Shown here: positions 54,877-63,138 of the stretch, one piece after another
Layout of the letters: each line of letters starts with the position of its first letter
Numbering within the stretch: the stretch's first letter is position 1
From: Paraburkholderia tropica
Lineage (GTDB): Bacteria > Pseudomonadota > Gammaproteobacteria > Burkholderiales > Burkholderiaceae
Assembly: GCF_914484835.1 (NCBI RefSeq)
Contig: NZ_CAJZAR010000036.1
Span: forward strand, 62,001 to 126,000
Direction of reading: 5' to 3'
DNA: 64,000 bases
The notes under the pieces: generated by a model
Database searches by the model: none
What the model saw: the letters and a program-made list of their open reading frames with translations, nothing else
Told to the model about the DNA's origin: nothing
Made by a program: the position numbers and the translations under genes

Positions 54877-55597
54877 GAGCGGCCTCCCCCGTATAACTGC
54901 GCACGACTTCCGGATCGCGGAACACCTCGGCGGGCGGACCGTCGGCGATCAGCTTGCCGAAATTGAGCACCGCCACGCGGCGGCACAGGTTCATCACGGT
55001 TTCGATGTCGTGTTCGATGATCAGGATGCCTACACGATAGCGTTCGTGCACGTCGATCAGCGTCTTCATGAAGCGCCGCTTGGTGGCCGTCTCCAGCCCG
55101 CCGAGCACTTCGTCGAGCAGCAGCAGTTTCGGGCCGGTCGCCAGCGCCTTCGCCACTTCGAGCGCCTTCAATTCGGTGAGCGCGAGTTCGGTCGCGGCGT
55201 CGCGCTGCGCCTTGCCCGCGAGCCCCATGAAGTCGAGGATCTCGTCGATGCGCGCCTCGTCCACGCGGCCCGCGCCGAAGCGTTGCGCGACGATCAGGTT
55301 CTCGCGCACCGTGAGTTCGTGCAGCGGCTGCGGCACCTGGAACGTGCGTCCGATGCCGAGTCGCGCGCGCCGGTACAGCGGCGTCTTGAGCAGGTCGATG
55401 CCCTCGAAGCGGATCGTGCCGCTCGTGGGCCGCACGAGTCCCGAGATCGCGTTGAACAGCGTGGTCTTGCCCGCGCCGTTCGGGCCGACGAGGCCCACCA
55501 CGTCGTGCGTGCCGAGCGTGAGCGAGACGCCGCTCACGGCCGTGAGTCCGCCGAAGCGGATCGACACGTCCTTCAATTCCAGTTCAGCCTGCTGCAT
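54869..55597 (-). CDS. livG: LIV-type ABC transporter ATP-binding protein (LivG)
   Basis: 242 aa from ATG 55597, with GAGGTG upstream; a GTG 6 bp earlier is possible. Walker A GPNGAGKTTLFNAISG, LivG-type insert QVPQPLHELTVRENL. The signature helix is unusual: ATELALTELKALEVAKAL in place of LSxGxQR. The Walker B is LLLLDEVLGGLE (Val-Leu for the usual Pro). The degenerate signature may make one ATP site inactive. H-loop LIIEHD. Overlaps livM by 14 bp. Confidence 0.93.
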   Translation of the reverse strand: MQQAELELKDVSIRFGGLTAVSGVSLTLGTHDVVGLVGPNGAGKTTLFNAISGLVRPTSGTIRFEGIDLLKTPLYRRARLGIGRTFQVPQPLHELTVRENLIVAQRFGAGRVDEARIDEILDFMGLAGKAQRDAATELALTELKALEVAKALATGPKLLLLDEVLGGLETATKRRFMKTLIDVHERYRVGILIIEHDIETVMNLCRRVAVLNFGKLIADGPPAEVFRDPEVVRSYTGEAAHA

Positions 55598-56609
55598 GAG
55601 CACCTCGTCCGGTCCGTTTGAAGCGCAGCGCGGTCAGCCCCGCGGGACTCACGATGATCATCGCCACCAGCAGCATGCCGAGCACGATCTGATGGCCCGT
55701 CGGCAAGAGGCTCTTGAGCACGAGCTGATCGATCAGATAGACCGACACCGCGCCCACCAGCGGCCCGAGTATCGTGCGATAGCCGCCGCAGATCGCCGCG
55801 ATGATCGGCACCACGGCCCAGCTCGCGTTGAACGCGTAGTCGGGTTCGAGAAAGTTGATGTAGTGCGCGTTGAACGCGCCGACGAGTCCCGTCATGAGCG
55901 CGGAGAGCATCAACATCGCGAGCTTGAGGATCACGCTGTTGACGCCCACCACGCGCGTGGCGTCCTCCGATTCGTGCATCGCGCGCAGCGCGAGCCCGAC
56001 GTTCGAGCCGCGCAGCTTCGCGTAGAGCAGCGCGAAAACCAGCACGAGCGTGAGAATCACGACATAGCCGCCGCTCTTGCTGCCGAAGTCCACGCCCAGC
56101 AGTGTCGGCAGCGCCGGAATGCTGGAGAGGCCGCTCGCGCCGCCCGTGAGCCCCGACCACTCTGTCGCGACGATGCGGAAGATCTGCGCATACGCGAGAA
56201 TCGCCAGCGCGAAGTACGGGCCTTTCAGGCGCAGCGCGGGCGCCATCGCGAGCGAGGCGACGCTCGCGCCCACGCCGCCCGCGAGCATCGCGGGAAACAC
56301 GGGCCAGCCCGCCTTCATCGTGAGCAGCGCGGAGATGTACGAGCCCACGCCGAAGAACGCGCTGTGCCCGAAGCTCACCATGCCGCCGAGATTGCCGAGC
56401 AGCGCCCACGCGAGCGCGACGCCTGCGACCGTCAGCGAGGCGACCGCGAGACTCATCAGATAGAGGTTCTGGCCGAGCGCGAGCGGCACCGCCGCGTAGA
56501 GCACGACGAGCGTGACGGCGAGCACGGCGATGCGCTGCGCGGACCAGCCCGGCTTCGCGCGCGCAGCGACGTTGGCCGCCACGCCGGGGTTGTTGGTAGT
56601 GGTGTTCAT
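55584..56609 (-). CDS. livM: LIV-type ABC transporter permease (LivM)
   Basis: 341 aa, eight or more hydrophobic helices. The signature region GGMVSFGHSAFFGVGSYISALL and the coupling loop SEDATRVVGVNSVILKLAML are typical of LivM. ATG 56609 follows a GGGGC site. Forms the translocation pore with LivH. Confidence 0.94.
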   Translation of the reverse strand: MNTTTNNPGVAANVAARAKPGWSAQRIAVLAVTLVVLYAAVPLALGQNLYLMSLAVASLTVAGVALAWALLGNLGGMVSFGHSAFFGVGSYISALLTMKAGWPVFPAMLAGGVGASVASLAMAPALRLKGPYFALAILAYAQIFRIVATEWSGLTGGASGLSSIPALPTLLGVDFGSKSGGYVVILTLVLVFALLYAKLRGSNVGLALRAMHESEDATRVVGVNSVILKLAMLMLSALMTGLVGAFNAHYINFLEPDYAFNASWAVVPIIAAICGGYRTILGPLVGAVSVYLIDQLVLKSLLPTGHQIVLGMLLVAMIIVSPAGLTALRFKRTGRGAHAAG

Positions 56610-56622
56610 TGCAATTGCCCCT

Positions 56623-57495
56623 TTATCCCCGTCTTTTCGCCACGCCGAACAGGCCGTTGGGCAGCACGTACAGCACGACCAGGAACAGCAGCATGCCGGC
56701 CAGTTCCTGCAGCGCCGAACTCGCGAGCGTGACCGTGAGCGCCTCCGCCACGCCGAGCAGCAGCGCGCCCGCGAGCACGCCGGGAATCGAGCCCACGCCG
56801 GCCAGCACGGTGATGATGAAGGCCTTCACCGTCAACGCCTCGCCGATGGCGGGCTGCACCGCGCTCGACGCATAGATCGACACGCCCGCGCACGACGCCA
56901 GCACGCCCGCGACGACGAACGACACCAGCTCCACCTTGCGCGGATCGATACCCATCAGGCGCGCCGCGTCGCGGTTGCTCGAAATCGCCCGCACCGCGCG
57001 CCCGTACCACGAGCGCGTCAGCCACCACCAGAGCGCGAGCATCAGCAGCACGCTGATGCCGAACGACAGCACCTCGCTGCGCATCGACAGCAGATTGCCG
57101 AGCATCACGCTGTCCTGGAGCCAGGCGTCGTTGGTCGAGCGCACGTCGGCGCCCCAGCCCAGCAGCACGGCGTTGGTCAGCACGATGCCGATGCCGTAGG
57201 TGAGGATCAGCGAATTCAGCTCGCGGTCGCGCTTGATGCGGCTGACCAGATACCACGCGAGCGCGGCCGCCGCGCACACCACCGGAATCGCCACGGGAAT
57301 CGCGAACACCGGATTGATGCCGAGGCGCGTCTCGAACGTGTAGGCGATATACGCGGCCAGCAGCACGAGTTCGCCGTGCGCGAGATTGATGATGCGCATC
57401 GAGCCGAACACCAGCGCGAGCCCGAGCGCGACGAGCGCATACGCGCCGCCCACGAGCACGCCCGAATACAGCGACTGCAACACGAGTTCGCTCAT
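56623..57495 (-). CDS. livH: LIV-type ABC transporter permease (LivH)
   Basis: 290 aa from ATG 57495, preceded by GGGAG 6 nt upstream; a longer frame to 57660 is not coding. QSLYSGVLVGGAYALVALGLALVFGSMRIINLAHGELVLLAAY is the LivH N-terminal signature; DRDAARLMGIDPRKV is the ATPase-coupling loop and AGVGSIPGVLAGALLLG the late helix. Membrane partner of LivM. Confidence 0.95.
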   Translation of the reverse strand: MSELVLQSLYSGVLVGGAYALVALGLALVFGSMRIINLAHGELVLLAAYIAYTFETRLGINPVFAIPVAIPVVCAAAALAWYLVSRIKRDRELNSLILTYGIGIVLTNAVLLGWGADVRSTNDAWLQDSVMLGNLLSMRSEVLSFGISVLLMLALWWWLTRSWYGRAVRAISSNRDAARLMGIDPRKVELVSFVVAGVLASCAGVSIYASSAVQPAIGEALTVKAFIITVLAGVGSIPGVLAGALLLGVAEALTVTLASSALQELAGMLLFLVVLYVLPNGLFGVAKRRG

Positions 57496-57541
57496 CGCGA
57501 TCTCCCTTTCGATAACAGCACACGAAGCGCGATGCGCGCGC

Positions 57542-58777
57542 TCACCACGGCAGCGCCGGATAATTGAGCTTGCCGGTCGCGCGTTCCTTCGGCCACACGA
57601 GCACGATGCGGTCGCCCTGGATCTGCGCCATGTTGTTGACGAACGACGGGTTGTCGCCATTGGCCGCGAAGCTGACCTTGCCGATCAGCGTGTCCTGCGG
57701 TTTCGCGCGCAATTCGGCGGCGATGCCGTCCTTCTTGAGCGTGCCCGCGTCGGCGGCGCGCGCCATCGCGTTGAACAGCAGCACCGACTGCACGAAGGCG
57801 AATTCGGCCACGTAGTCGGGCTCTTTCTTGTAGGCGGCCACGTAGGCATCGACGAAAGCCTTGCCCTCGGCCGAGCCGAACTGCGCCGGATGCGGCAGCA
57901 TCGCGCAGCCGATCACGTTGTTGACGAGGTCCGGAAATTCGCCGGCCATCTTCGGCGTGGCGAGCGACCATGCGCCCATCACCGCCTTCAGTTGCGGCTT
58001 GAGCACCTTGGCCGCGCGCAGGATGCCGATGTAATCGTTCTCGTAGCCGATCATCAGCATCACGTCGGGCTTGTCTTGCAGGCGGATCTTGTTGACGAGC
58101 GGCTTGAAGTCCGTCATCGACGGCTCGAACATGTGCAGCGTCACTTTCACGCCCTGCGCGCGCAGCTTCGTGGCGACGTCGTTGCTCACGTCGGCGGTCG
58201 CCTGCTTGGTCGAGGCGACGATGGACACCGACTTCGCGCCCATCGCGTCGAGCTGCCCGAGCATCGCCTTCGAATAGCCCGACGCAGGCCCGACGCGGAA
58301 GAAGCGCTTGAGCCCGCGCGAGGTGATGCCGCTGTCCACGGCGCCCGAGGTGATGTAGACGAGACCGGCCTTGTCGGCGGCCTCCGAGGCGGGGCTGACC
58401 GAGTTCGAGCCGTAGCCGCCCGTGATCGCGAGCACGCCTTGCGAGGCGAGCTTTTCGACGGCGGAGACGGCCTTGGCGGGCTGCGCCTCGTCGTCGAGCA
58501 CGGTGAGCGTGACCTTGTGCTTGCCGGTGCCGCCGAGCTTGCCGCTGTTGAACAGATCGGCGGCCACCTTGATGCCTTCGAGCTGCGCCGTGCCCGCGCG
58601 CGCCATCGAGCCGGTGAGCGGCAACTCGACGCCCACCGGCAGGACTTCCGCGAACGCGGCGGGCGTGGCGCCCAGCAGCGTGAGCGCGCTGACGCTCAGG
58701 TTGACGAAAAAGCGGATCGCGGCGCCCGACCCGGCGCGCCGCTGGCGAGAAGCGTTGTGTGCAGTGCTGCGATCCAT
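57542..58777 (-). CDS. LIV-type ABC transporter substrate-binding protein 1
   Basis: 411 aa, GGAGG site 4 nt upstream of ATG 58777. Twin-arginine-like but ordinary Sec-type leader (RQRRAGSGAAIRFFVNLSVSALTLLGATPAAFA). Mature domain opens LPVGVELPLTGSMARAGT; GYENDYIGILRAAKVL and the terminal LNYPALPW match its neighbour. It lies directly upstream of livH (46-bp gap) and probably delivers the main substrate. Clear paralog of the protein at 58912. Confidence 0.93.
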   Translation of the reverse strand: MDRSTAHNASRQRRAGSGAAIRFFVNLSVSALTLLGATPAAFAEVLPVGVELPLTGSMARAGTAQLEGIKVAADLFNSGKLGGTGKHKVTLTVLDDEAQPAKAVSAVEKLASQGVLAITGGYGSNSVSPASEAADKAGLVYITSGAVDSGITSRGLKRFFRVGPASGYSKAMLGQLDAMGAKSVSIVASTKQATADVSNDVATKLRAQGVKVTLHMFEPSMTDFKPLVNKIRLQDKPDVMLMIGYENDYIGILRAAKVLKPQLKAVMGAWSLATPKMAGEFPDLVNNVIGCAMLPHPAQFGSAEGKAFVDAYVAAYKKEPDYVAEFAFVQSVLLFNAMARAADAGTLKKDGIAAELRAKPQDTLIGKVSFAANGDNPSFVNNMAQIQGDRIVLVWPKERATGKLNYPALPW

Positions 58778-58911
58778 CGTGCCTCCAAACCGGCTTTTAT
58801 GGTTTGATGCGCGCCCTGTGCGTGGGCGCGTCGTTCGTTGCGCGTCGTGATGGTTGTAGTGCGCGCTTATTTTTTATTTCGGATACCCGATTATTTTTTA
58901 TCGGTGACGAT

Positions 58912-60147
58912 TCACCACGGCACGCCCGGATACGCGGGCTTCGCGGTCGCCACCTGCTGCGGCCAGACCAGCGCGAGCTTGCCGTCGCGCGCGAACTGGC
59001 CCATGTGCGCGACGTAGTGCGGGTTGTCGCCGCGCGCATCGAAACTCACCTTGCCGAGGAAGGTATCGTCGCGCTGCGTGGCGCGCAGCGTATCCGCGAG
59101 ACCACCCTTGTCGAGCGTGCCGGCCTTCTGCGCCTGCGCGATCGCGTCGAACAAGACCTGCGCGTAGACGAACGAGGTCTGCGACTGATAGTTCGATACG
59201 GTCTTGAAGAGGCGCTGATAAGTCTCCGAGAAGTCGCGCTGATCCGCCGAGCGGTAATCGGCCGGCGACGCCAGCACCGTCGCGCCATACACGTTGGGCA
59301 CGAGATCGGGGAACGACTGCGCCATCTTCGGGCTCGCGAAAGCCCACGGCGCGGCAATCGCCTTGAGGTCGGGCTTGAGCACGCGCGCGGCGCGCAGGAT
59401 GCCGACATAATCGTTCTCGTAACCGAGCATCGCGAGCGCGTCGGGCTTGTCCTGCAGCTTGACCTTGTTGATGAGCGGCTTGAAGTCGCTGATCGACGGA
59501 TCGTAGGCGTGCAGATACGTCTTCACGCCCTTCGCCTTGAGCGCGGCGTCGAGCTGGCGCGCGAGATCGCTGGTGGCGTCTTTCGTCGAATAGAGAATGG
59601 CGACCGACTTCACGCCGAGCGAGTCGAACAGGCCCGTCATGCCCTTCGTGTAGCCCGGCGTGTTGCTCACGCGAAAGAAGTTCTTGAGGCCGCGCGAGAC
59701 CATGTCGTCGCTGGTGCCGCCCGAGGTCACGTAGACGATGCCCGCCTTGCTCGCCGCTTCGGACGCCGGGCCCGCGCAGTTCGAGTTGGCCGCGCCCGCA
59801 ATGGCCACCACATGCTGCGAGGCGAGCTGCTCGACGGCGGCGACGGCCTTGGCGGGATTCGATTCGTCGTCGACGGCGACCAGCGTGATCTTGTCTTGCG
59901 GATGGCGGCGGTTATAGAGGTCGGCGGCCACCTGGATGCCGCGATACATCTCCGTGCCGGCTTGCGCGAGCGGGCCGGTCAGCGGCAACTCGACGCCCAC
60001 TTTCCATTCGGCGGCTTGCGCGGCAGCGGACGCGAACGCGCCGCCGAGCGCCAGTGCGAGCGCACAGCACAGCGCGCGTGCGCGCGGACGCCCGGCGTTC
60101 TGGCCGCGGGTTAGCGGCGCGATGGGCCGCTTGATGATGCGAGTCAT
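58912..60147 (-). CDS. LIV-type ABC transporter substrate-binding protein 2
   Basis: 411 aa from ATG 60147 with GGAGGAG just upstream. Signal peptide with basic RIIKRPIAPLTRGQNAGRPRAR and a hydrophobic core ending AAAQA-AE. Shares KVGVELPLTGPLAQAGT, DDESNPAKAVAAVEQLAS, GLKNFFRV, GYENDYVGILRAARVLKP and the YPGVPW end with the next gene, so the two arose by tandem duplication. Both feed one transporter, widening its substrate range (inference). Confidence 0.93.
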   Translation of the reverse strand: MTRIIKRPIAPLTRGQNAGRPRARALCCALALALGGAFASAAAQAAEWKVGVELPLTGPLAQAGTEMYRGIQVAADLYNRRHPQDKITLVAVDDESNPAKAVAAVEQLASQHVVAIAGAANSNCAGPASEAASKAGIVYVTSGGTSDDMVSRGLKNFFRVSNTPGYTKGMTGLFDSLGVKSVAILYSTKDATSDLARQLDAALKAKGVKTYLHAYDPSISDFKPLINKVKLQDKPDALAMLGYENDYVGILRAARVLKPDLKAIAAPWAFASPKMAQSFPDLVPNVYGATVLASPADYRSADQRDFSETYQRLFKTVSNYQSQTSFVYAQVLFDAIAQAQKAGTLDKGGLADTLRATQRDDTFLGKVSFDARGDNPHYVAHMGQFARDGKLALVWPQQVATAKPAYPGVPW

Positions 60148-60448
60148 GTCTCCTCCGTGGCCTTCAGGCTTTTTACGAGGTCTTTCTTGTCTGCCTCGAA
60201 AAATGATTCGGATGACGAATCAATTGGCCGCGATCGGTATCCGGCTGACGCGCCTTGGCGCTGTCTCGGGTCGATCGGACTTATCGGGCAGGTGCCAGTG
60301 TGGGTGAGCGCCCGAAAGCTAACAATTTGTTTTCGGAGAAGCCAGCGTTCGGCGCGGTGGAAGTCGGCATTTGTCCCTATGCTCGCGCTGGGCGAGCGCG
60401 CTCGGGACGGTCTACGGGAAAACCCGCGCCGTGGTCGCGCTTACTCGC
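60148..60448. other. Intergenic region upstream of the LIV operon
   Basis: 301 bp, moderately AT-richer near 60300. Presumed promoter region of the binding-protein/LIV operon; no element I can assign with confidence and no coding frame. Confidence 0.4.
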
Positions 60449-61060
60449 TCAGGGCTCGTGCGGACGCCACGTCGAGAAAGTGACCGGCCGCTTCGGATCG
60501 GCGTTGCTCACGGTGGCGGGATCGGCGATCAGCGCGTCGCCGTCGGGCTTGTCGTTCAGACGCCAGGCCTGCGAGATCTCCTTGTGAAAGATCCAGTCCT
60601 GACGCTTCGGATCGAAGCGGAACGTGATGTAGTCGGTCCAGTGCGCGCCGCACGCCACTTCGTTCTGCACCGTGAAGTAACGATCCTTGATGACGAGGCC
60701 GTCGGCGCTGTCGTTGAAGGGATCGCACTGGCCGCCGTCGTCGGCGCGCATGATGACGACGTCGTTGCGCGCCGCCAGCCGGTAATGGCCGTCAGGCTTC
60801 TGGACGAAGATCAGCAGCGGACGCGGCGTCGGCTGCTCGCGCGAATCGCCCGCGCCGTGCACGGCGACGAGATAGTCGGTGCGCGGCGAATCGGTGAGCT
60901 GGCCGGCCGCATAGGTGATCACGGTCTCGCCCTTCGGCAACTGGCGCGCGATCTCGTCGGGCAACGGCGGCGCGGCGCTCGCGGACGACTCCTGCGCCTG
61001 CGCGGCGGCGTGCAACAGACTGGCCGAAACCAGCAGCGACAGGGCGGTAATACGTTTCAA
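60449..61060 (-). CDS. Exported protein of unknown function, TTG start
   Basis: 203 aa from TTG 61060, selected because GAGG lies 7 nt upstream and it starts a signal peptide (KRITALSLLVSASLLHAAAQAQ). An in-frame ATG at 61165 would add a non-signal leader. The mature part (LTDSPRTDYLVAVHGAGDS, PRPLLIFVQKPDGHYRLAARND, YFTVQNEVACGAHWTDYITFRF) resembles small FG-GAP-like periplasmic proteins that compare an expected and measured quantity; it has two Cys that could form a disulfide. No pathway link. Confidence 0.75.
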   Translation of the reverse strand: MKRITALSLLVSASLLHAAAQAQESSASAAPPLPDEIARQLPKGETVITYAAGQLTDSPRTDYLVAVHGAGDSREQPTPRPLLIFVQKPDGHYRLAARNDVVIMRADDGGQCDPFNDSADGLVIKDRYFTVQNEVACGAHWTDYITFRFDPKRQDWIFHKEISQAWRLNDKPDGDALIADPATVSNADPKRPVTFSTWRPHEP

Positions 61061-62005
61061 CGGACGGCCTCGGAATGCGTGGAGGCATGCAGGGTAACAC
61101 CGGATTGTGTCGGCCAGGGCGCGAGTCGGGGACGGAACACCACCGGAGAAACGCGTCGTCGGCATGCCCGCCGTTCAAACGGCTGCCGTTCGATACTTGC
61201 ATACGCAACTGTTCCGCCGTGGCAGCGGCGCGGGCGCTGCGTTTGCGGTGTTCATCGCGATGCGATCGCGCCGCGCCTGATCGATGCGTGGCCCGGCATT
61301 TCGGTTCCGGCAATGAACTGATTCGCCAAGCGGAACAAAGCGGCCCGCCGCGCGGCGACGCCTGGCGTATACCCCCAAGCCGGCGCGCGAGGCCCACGCC
61401 CAGCGGGCGATTTCCCGTTTCGAATCAACGCGGCGAGGCCTGAAAAAAAAGGCGTAAAAAATCGCCGATCGAATAAGCGCGTAAATCTCGGGTTTTTTTC
61501 GGGTTGCCTCACCTGGAAGGCGCTTCTAGAATCAGAGCGGATTTCGAGCGCGTCTTCGCCATCGGCGCGAAACCGCTCTGCGCAGCCCGCGCTCGCTCGC
61601 GTGGCGCGAGACAAAGACTTCAGGAGGACGACACATGAACACCGCGCACGATGCGCAGCAGCCTGGCCGCAACGCGCAGGCGCACGACGCCGACGCAGGC
61701 CTGGGCCTACGCACGTTTCGCACGTATTCCACGTGTCGCCGCCCGGAAGGCGAAGCCGGCCTCGCGCCGACGCGCGCGATGACGCTCGCGCTGCGCCGCC
61801 CTTGCGCCCAGGCCCGGCCATGACGCGCCAGTCGCACTCGTCCGGCGTCTTCGATGCGGCGCGCTGCGCCTCTACGTGCTCCAGCACGTCGCGCGCCACT
61901 TTGCCCGGTTCAACAGGTTCGCCCGACAAGCCCGAACGCAGCCGCCACGAGCGCCCGCGTTCGCGCCTCGCGCCGCTCGGCGCGCTCCATGCGGAGGCAA
62001 ACACC
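61061..62005. other. 945-bp stretch without a confident gene
   Basis: Contains an A-run/T-run segment at 61440-61500, an inverted repeat CAGAGCGG (61533-61540)/CCGCTCTG (61573-61580), and a perfect AGGAGG site (61622-61627) 7 nt before ATG 61635. The downstream reading frame lasts only 62 codons, and no frame between 61635 and 62005 looks like a known protein. It could be a decayed gene in front of the acyl-CoA dehydrogenase-like gene. Confidence 0.45.
61635..61823 (+). CDS. Possible 62-aa ORF or decayed gene start
   Basis: ATG 61635 has an ideal AGGAGG Shine-Dalgarno at 7 nt. The product is polar, Arg/Ala-rich, without signal, membrane segment or known motif. Such a strong site is unlikely to be chance, so this may be the preserved start of a lost gene or a leader peptide. 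Coding status doubtful. Confidence 0.25.
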   Translation: MNTAHDAQQPGRNAQAHDADAGLGLRTFRTYSTCRRPEGEAGLAPTRAMTLALRRPCAQARP

Positions 62006-63010
62006 ATGAACGACACGCTCACCCGCGCGGCGCAGTCCGTGCTGGCCGATCTCTGCACGCCGCAATTCGTGCGCGGCGTGGAAACGACGCACGACCGCCG
62101 CGCCGGTCACGCGCTCTGGCGCCAGCTCGACGAACGCGGCCTGCTCGACGCGCTCGTGCCGCGCGCGCAAGGCGGCGCGGACCTGCCGCTCGCCGCCGCC
62201 GCCGGCGTGCTGTTCGCGTTCGGCCAGCATGCGCTGCCGCTGCCCGCCGCGCACACGATGATCGCGCGCCACCTGCTCGCGGCGGCGCGCCTCGACGCAC
62301 CGCGCGGCCCGATCGCGCTGGCTATCGCCGACGCCTCGCAGTGCACGGCCTTCGTGCCCTACGGACAGGTCGCCGACGCCGTCGTGGTCGAAAACGCCCA
62401 GGGCGTCTGGCTCGTCCCGCTCGACACCGCGCGCGTGGAAAAGCACGGCGACGGGCTCGACGCCACCGTCTGCTTCAGCACGCGCTCGGCGCGCGCGCTG
62501 CCTGCGTGCAGCATCGCCGAACTGGGCGCGATGATCACGGCCGCCACGATGGCGGGCGCGATGCAGCGCGTGCTCGACGTGACCACCGCGTGGGTGCGCG
62601 AGAGCACGCCGTCGTCCGCCGCCCAGGCCGCGCGCGACGCCACCCAACGCCAGCTCGACGCCATCGCCGGACACGTCGCCGCCACGCGCGCCGCCGCGCA
62701 GCAGGGCTGCGCCGCGCATCGCAGCGGCGAGCAGCGCCTCGCAAGCGCGATCGCCAAGGCGCGCGCGAGCCGCGCCGCGCCGCTGGTCGCCAACGGCGCG
62801 CATGGCCTCGCCGGCGCGCTCGGCATCGTGCCCGCGTTCGATCTGCAATTGTTTACGCGGCGGCTGCACGCGCAGCGCCTGCAATTCGGCTCGGAATCGT
62901 TCTGGGACGAAATCGTCTGCACGCACACGCAAGGCCGCTCGCAAGGCATCGCCGAAGACACGAGCGGGATTTTCGATGCGTTGGATGAGGTGGCGACGGC
63001 GGCGCATTAG
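62006..63010 (+). CDS. Short acyl-CoA dehydrogenase-like protein
   Basis: 334 aa from ATG 62006 behind GGAGG. It is the short, catalytically divergent type: an N-terminal helical domain (RQLDERGLLDALVPRAQGG...AGVLFAFGQHALPLPAAHTMIARHLL) and a C-terminal four-helix domain (QRQLDAIAGHVAATRAAAQQG, ANGAHGLAGALGIVPAFDLQLFTRRLHA). The usual QFGRPIGxFQ FAD-binding helix is replaced by ESTPSSAAQAARDATQ. Such short subunits normally work with a second, adjacent acyl-CoA dehydrogenase; here no partner gene is next to it. Confidence 0.78.
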   Translation: MNDTLTRAAQSVLADLCTPQFVRGVETTHDRRAGHALWRQLDERGLLDALVPRAQGGADLPLAAAAGVLFAFGQHALPLPAAHTMIARHLLAAARLDAPRGPIALAIADASQCTAFVPYGQVADAVVVENAQGVWLVPLDTARVEKHGDGLDATVCFSTRSARALPACSIAELGAMITAATMAGAMQRVLDVTTAWVRESTPSSAAQAARDATQRQLDAIAGHVAATRAAAQQGCAAHRSGEQRLASAIAKARASRAAPLVANGAHGLAGALGIVPAFDLQLFTRRLHAQRLQFGSESFWDEIVCTHTQGRSQGIAEDTSGIFDALDEVATAAH

Positions 63011-63057
63011 GGGGCTCGCTGGTACGCGCCGTCTCCTCGCACGCGTCCGAATGAAAA

Positions 63058-63083
63058 AACGCGCCCCTTTCGAGGGGCGCGTT
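63058..63083. terminator. Intrinsic terminator with UUCG tetraloop
   Basis: AACGCGCCCCT (63058-63068), TTCG loop, AGGGGCGCGTT (63073-63083), flanked by A6 upstream and GCGTTTT downstream. Very stable hairpin between converging genes; works in either direction. Confidence 0.88.
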
Positions 63084-63138
63084 GCGTTTTGCCGAAGCGC
63101 GCAGACCTACCGAAGTTCGACGCGCATCCCGACGCGCC

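Noticed and set aside
58867..58901. Repeated TTATTTTTTAT words between the two binding-protein genes
   Set aside because: Only two 11-bp AT-rich copies; could be an UP-like element, but too simple to call.
61252..62058. 268-codon minus-strand frame in the gene-poor stretch
   Set aside because: No ribosome site, no recognisable motif, overlaps the start of the acyl-CoA dehydrogenase-like gene; likely chance in GC-rich DNA.
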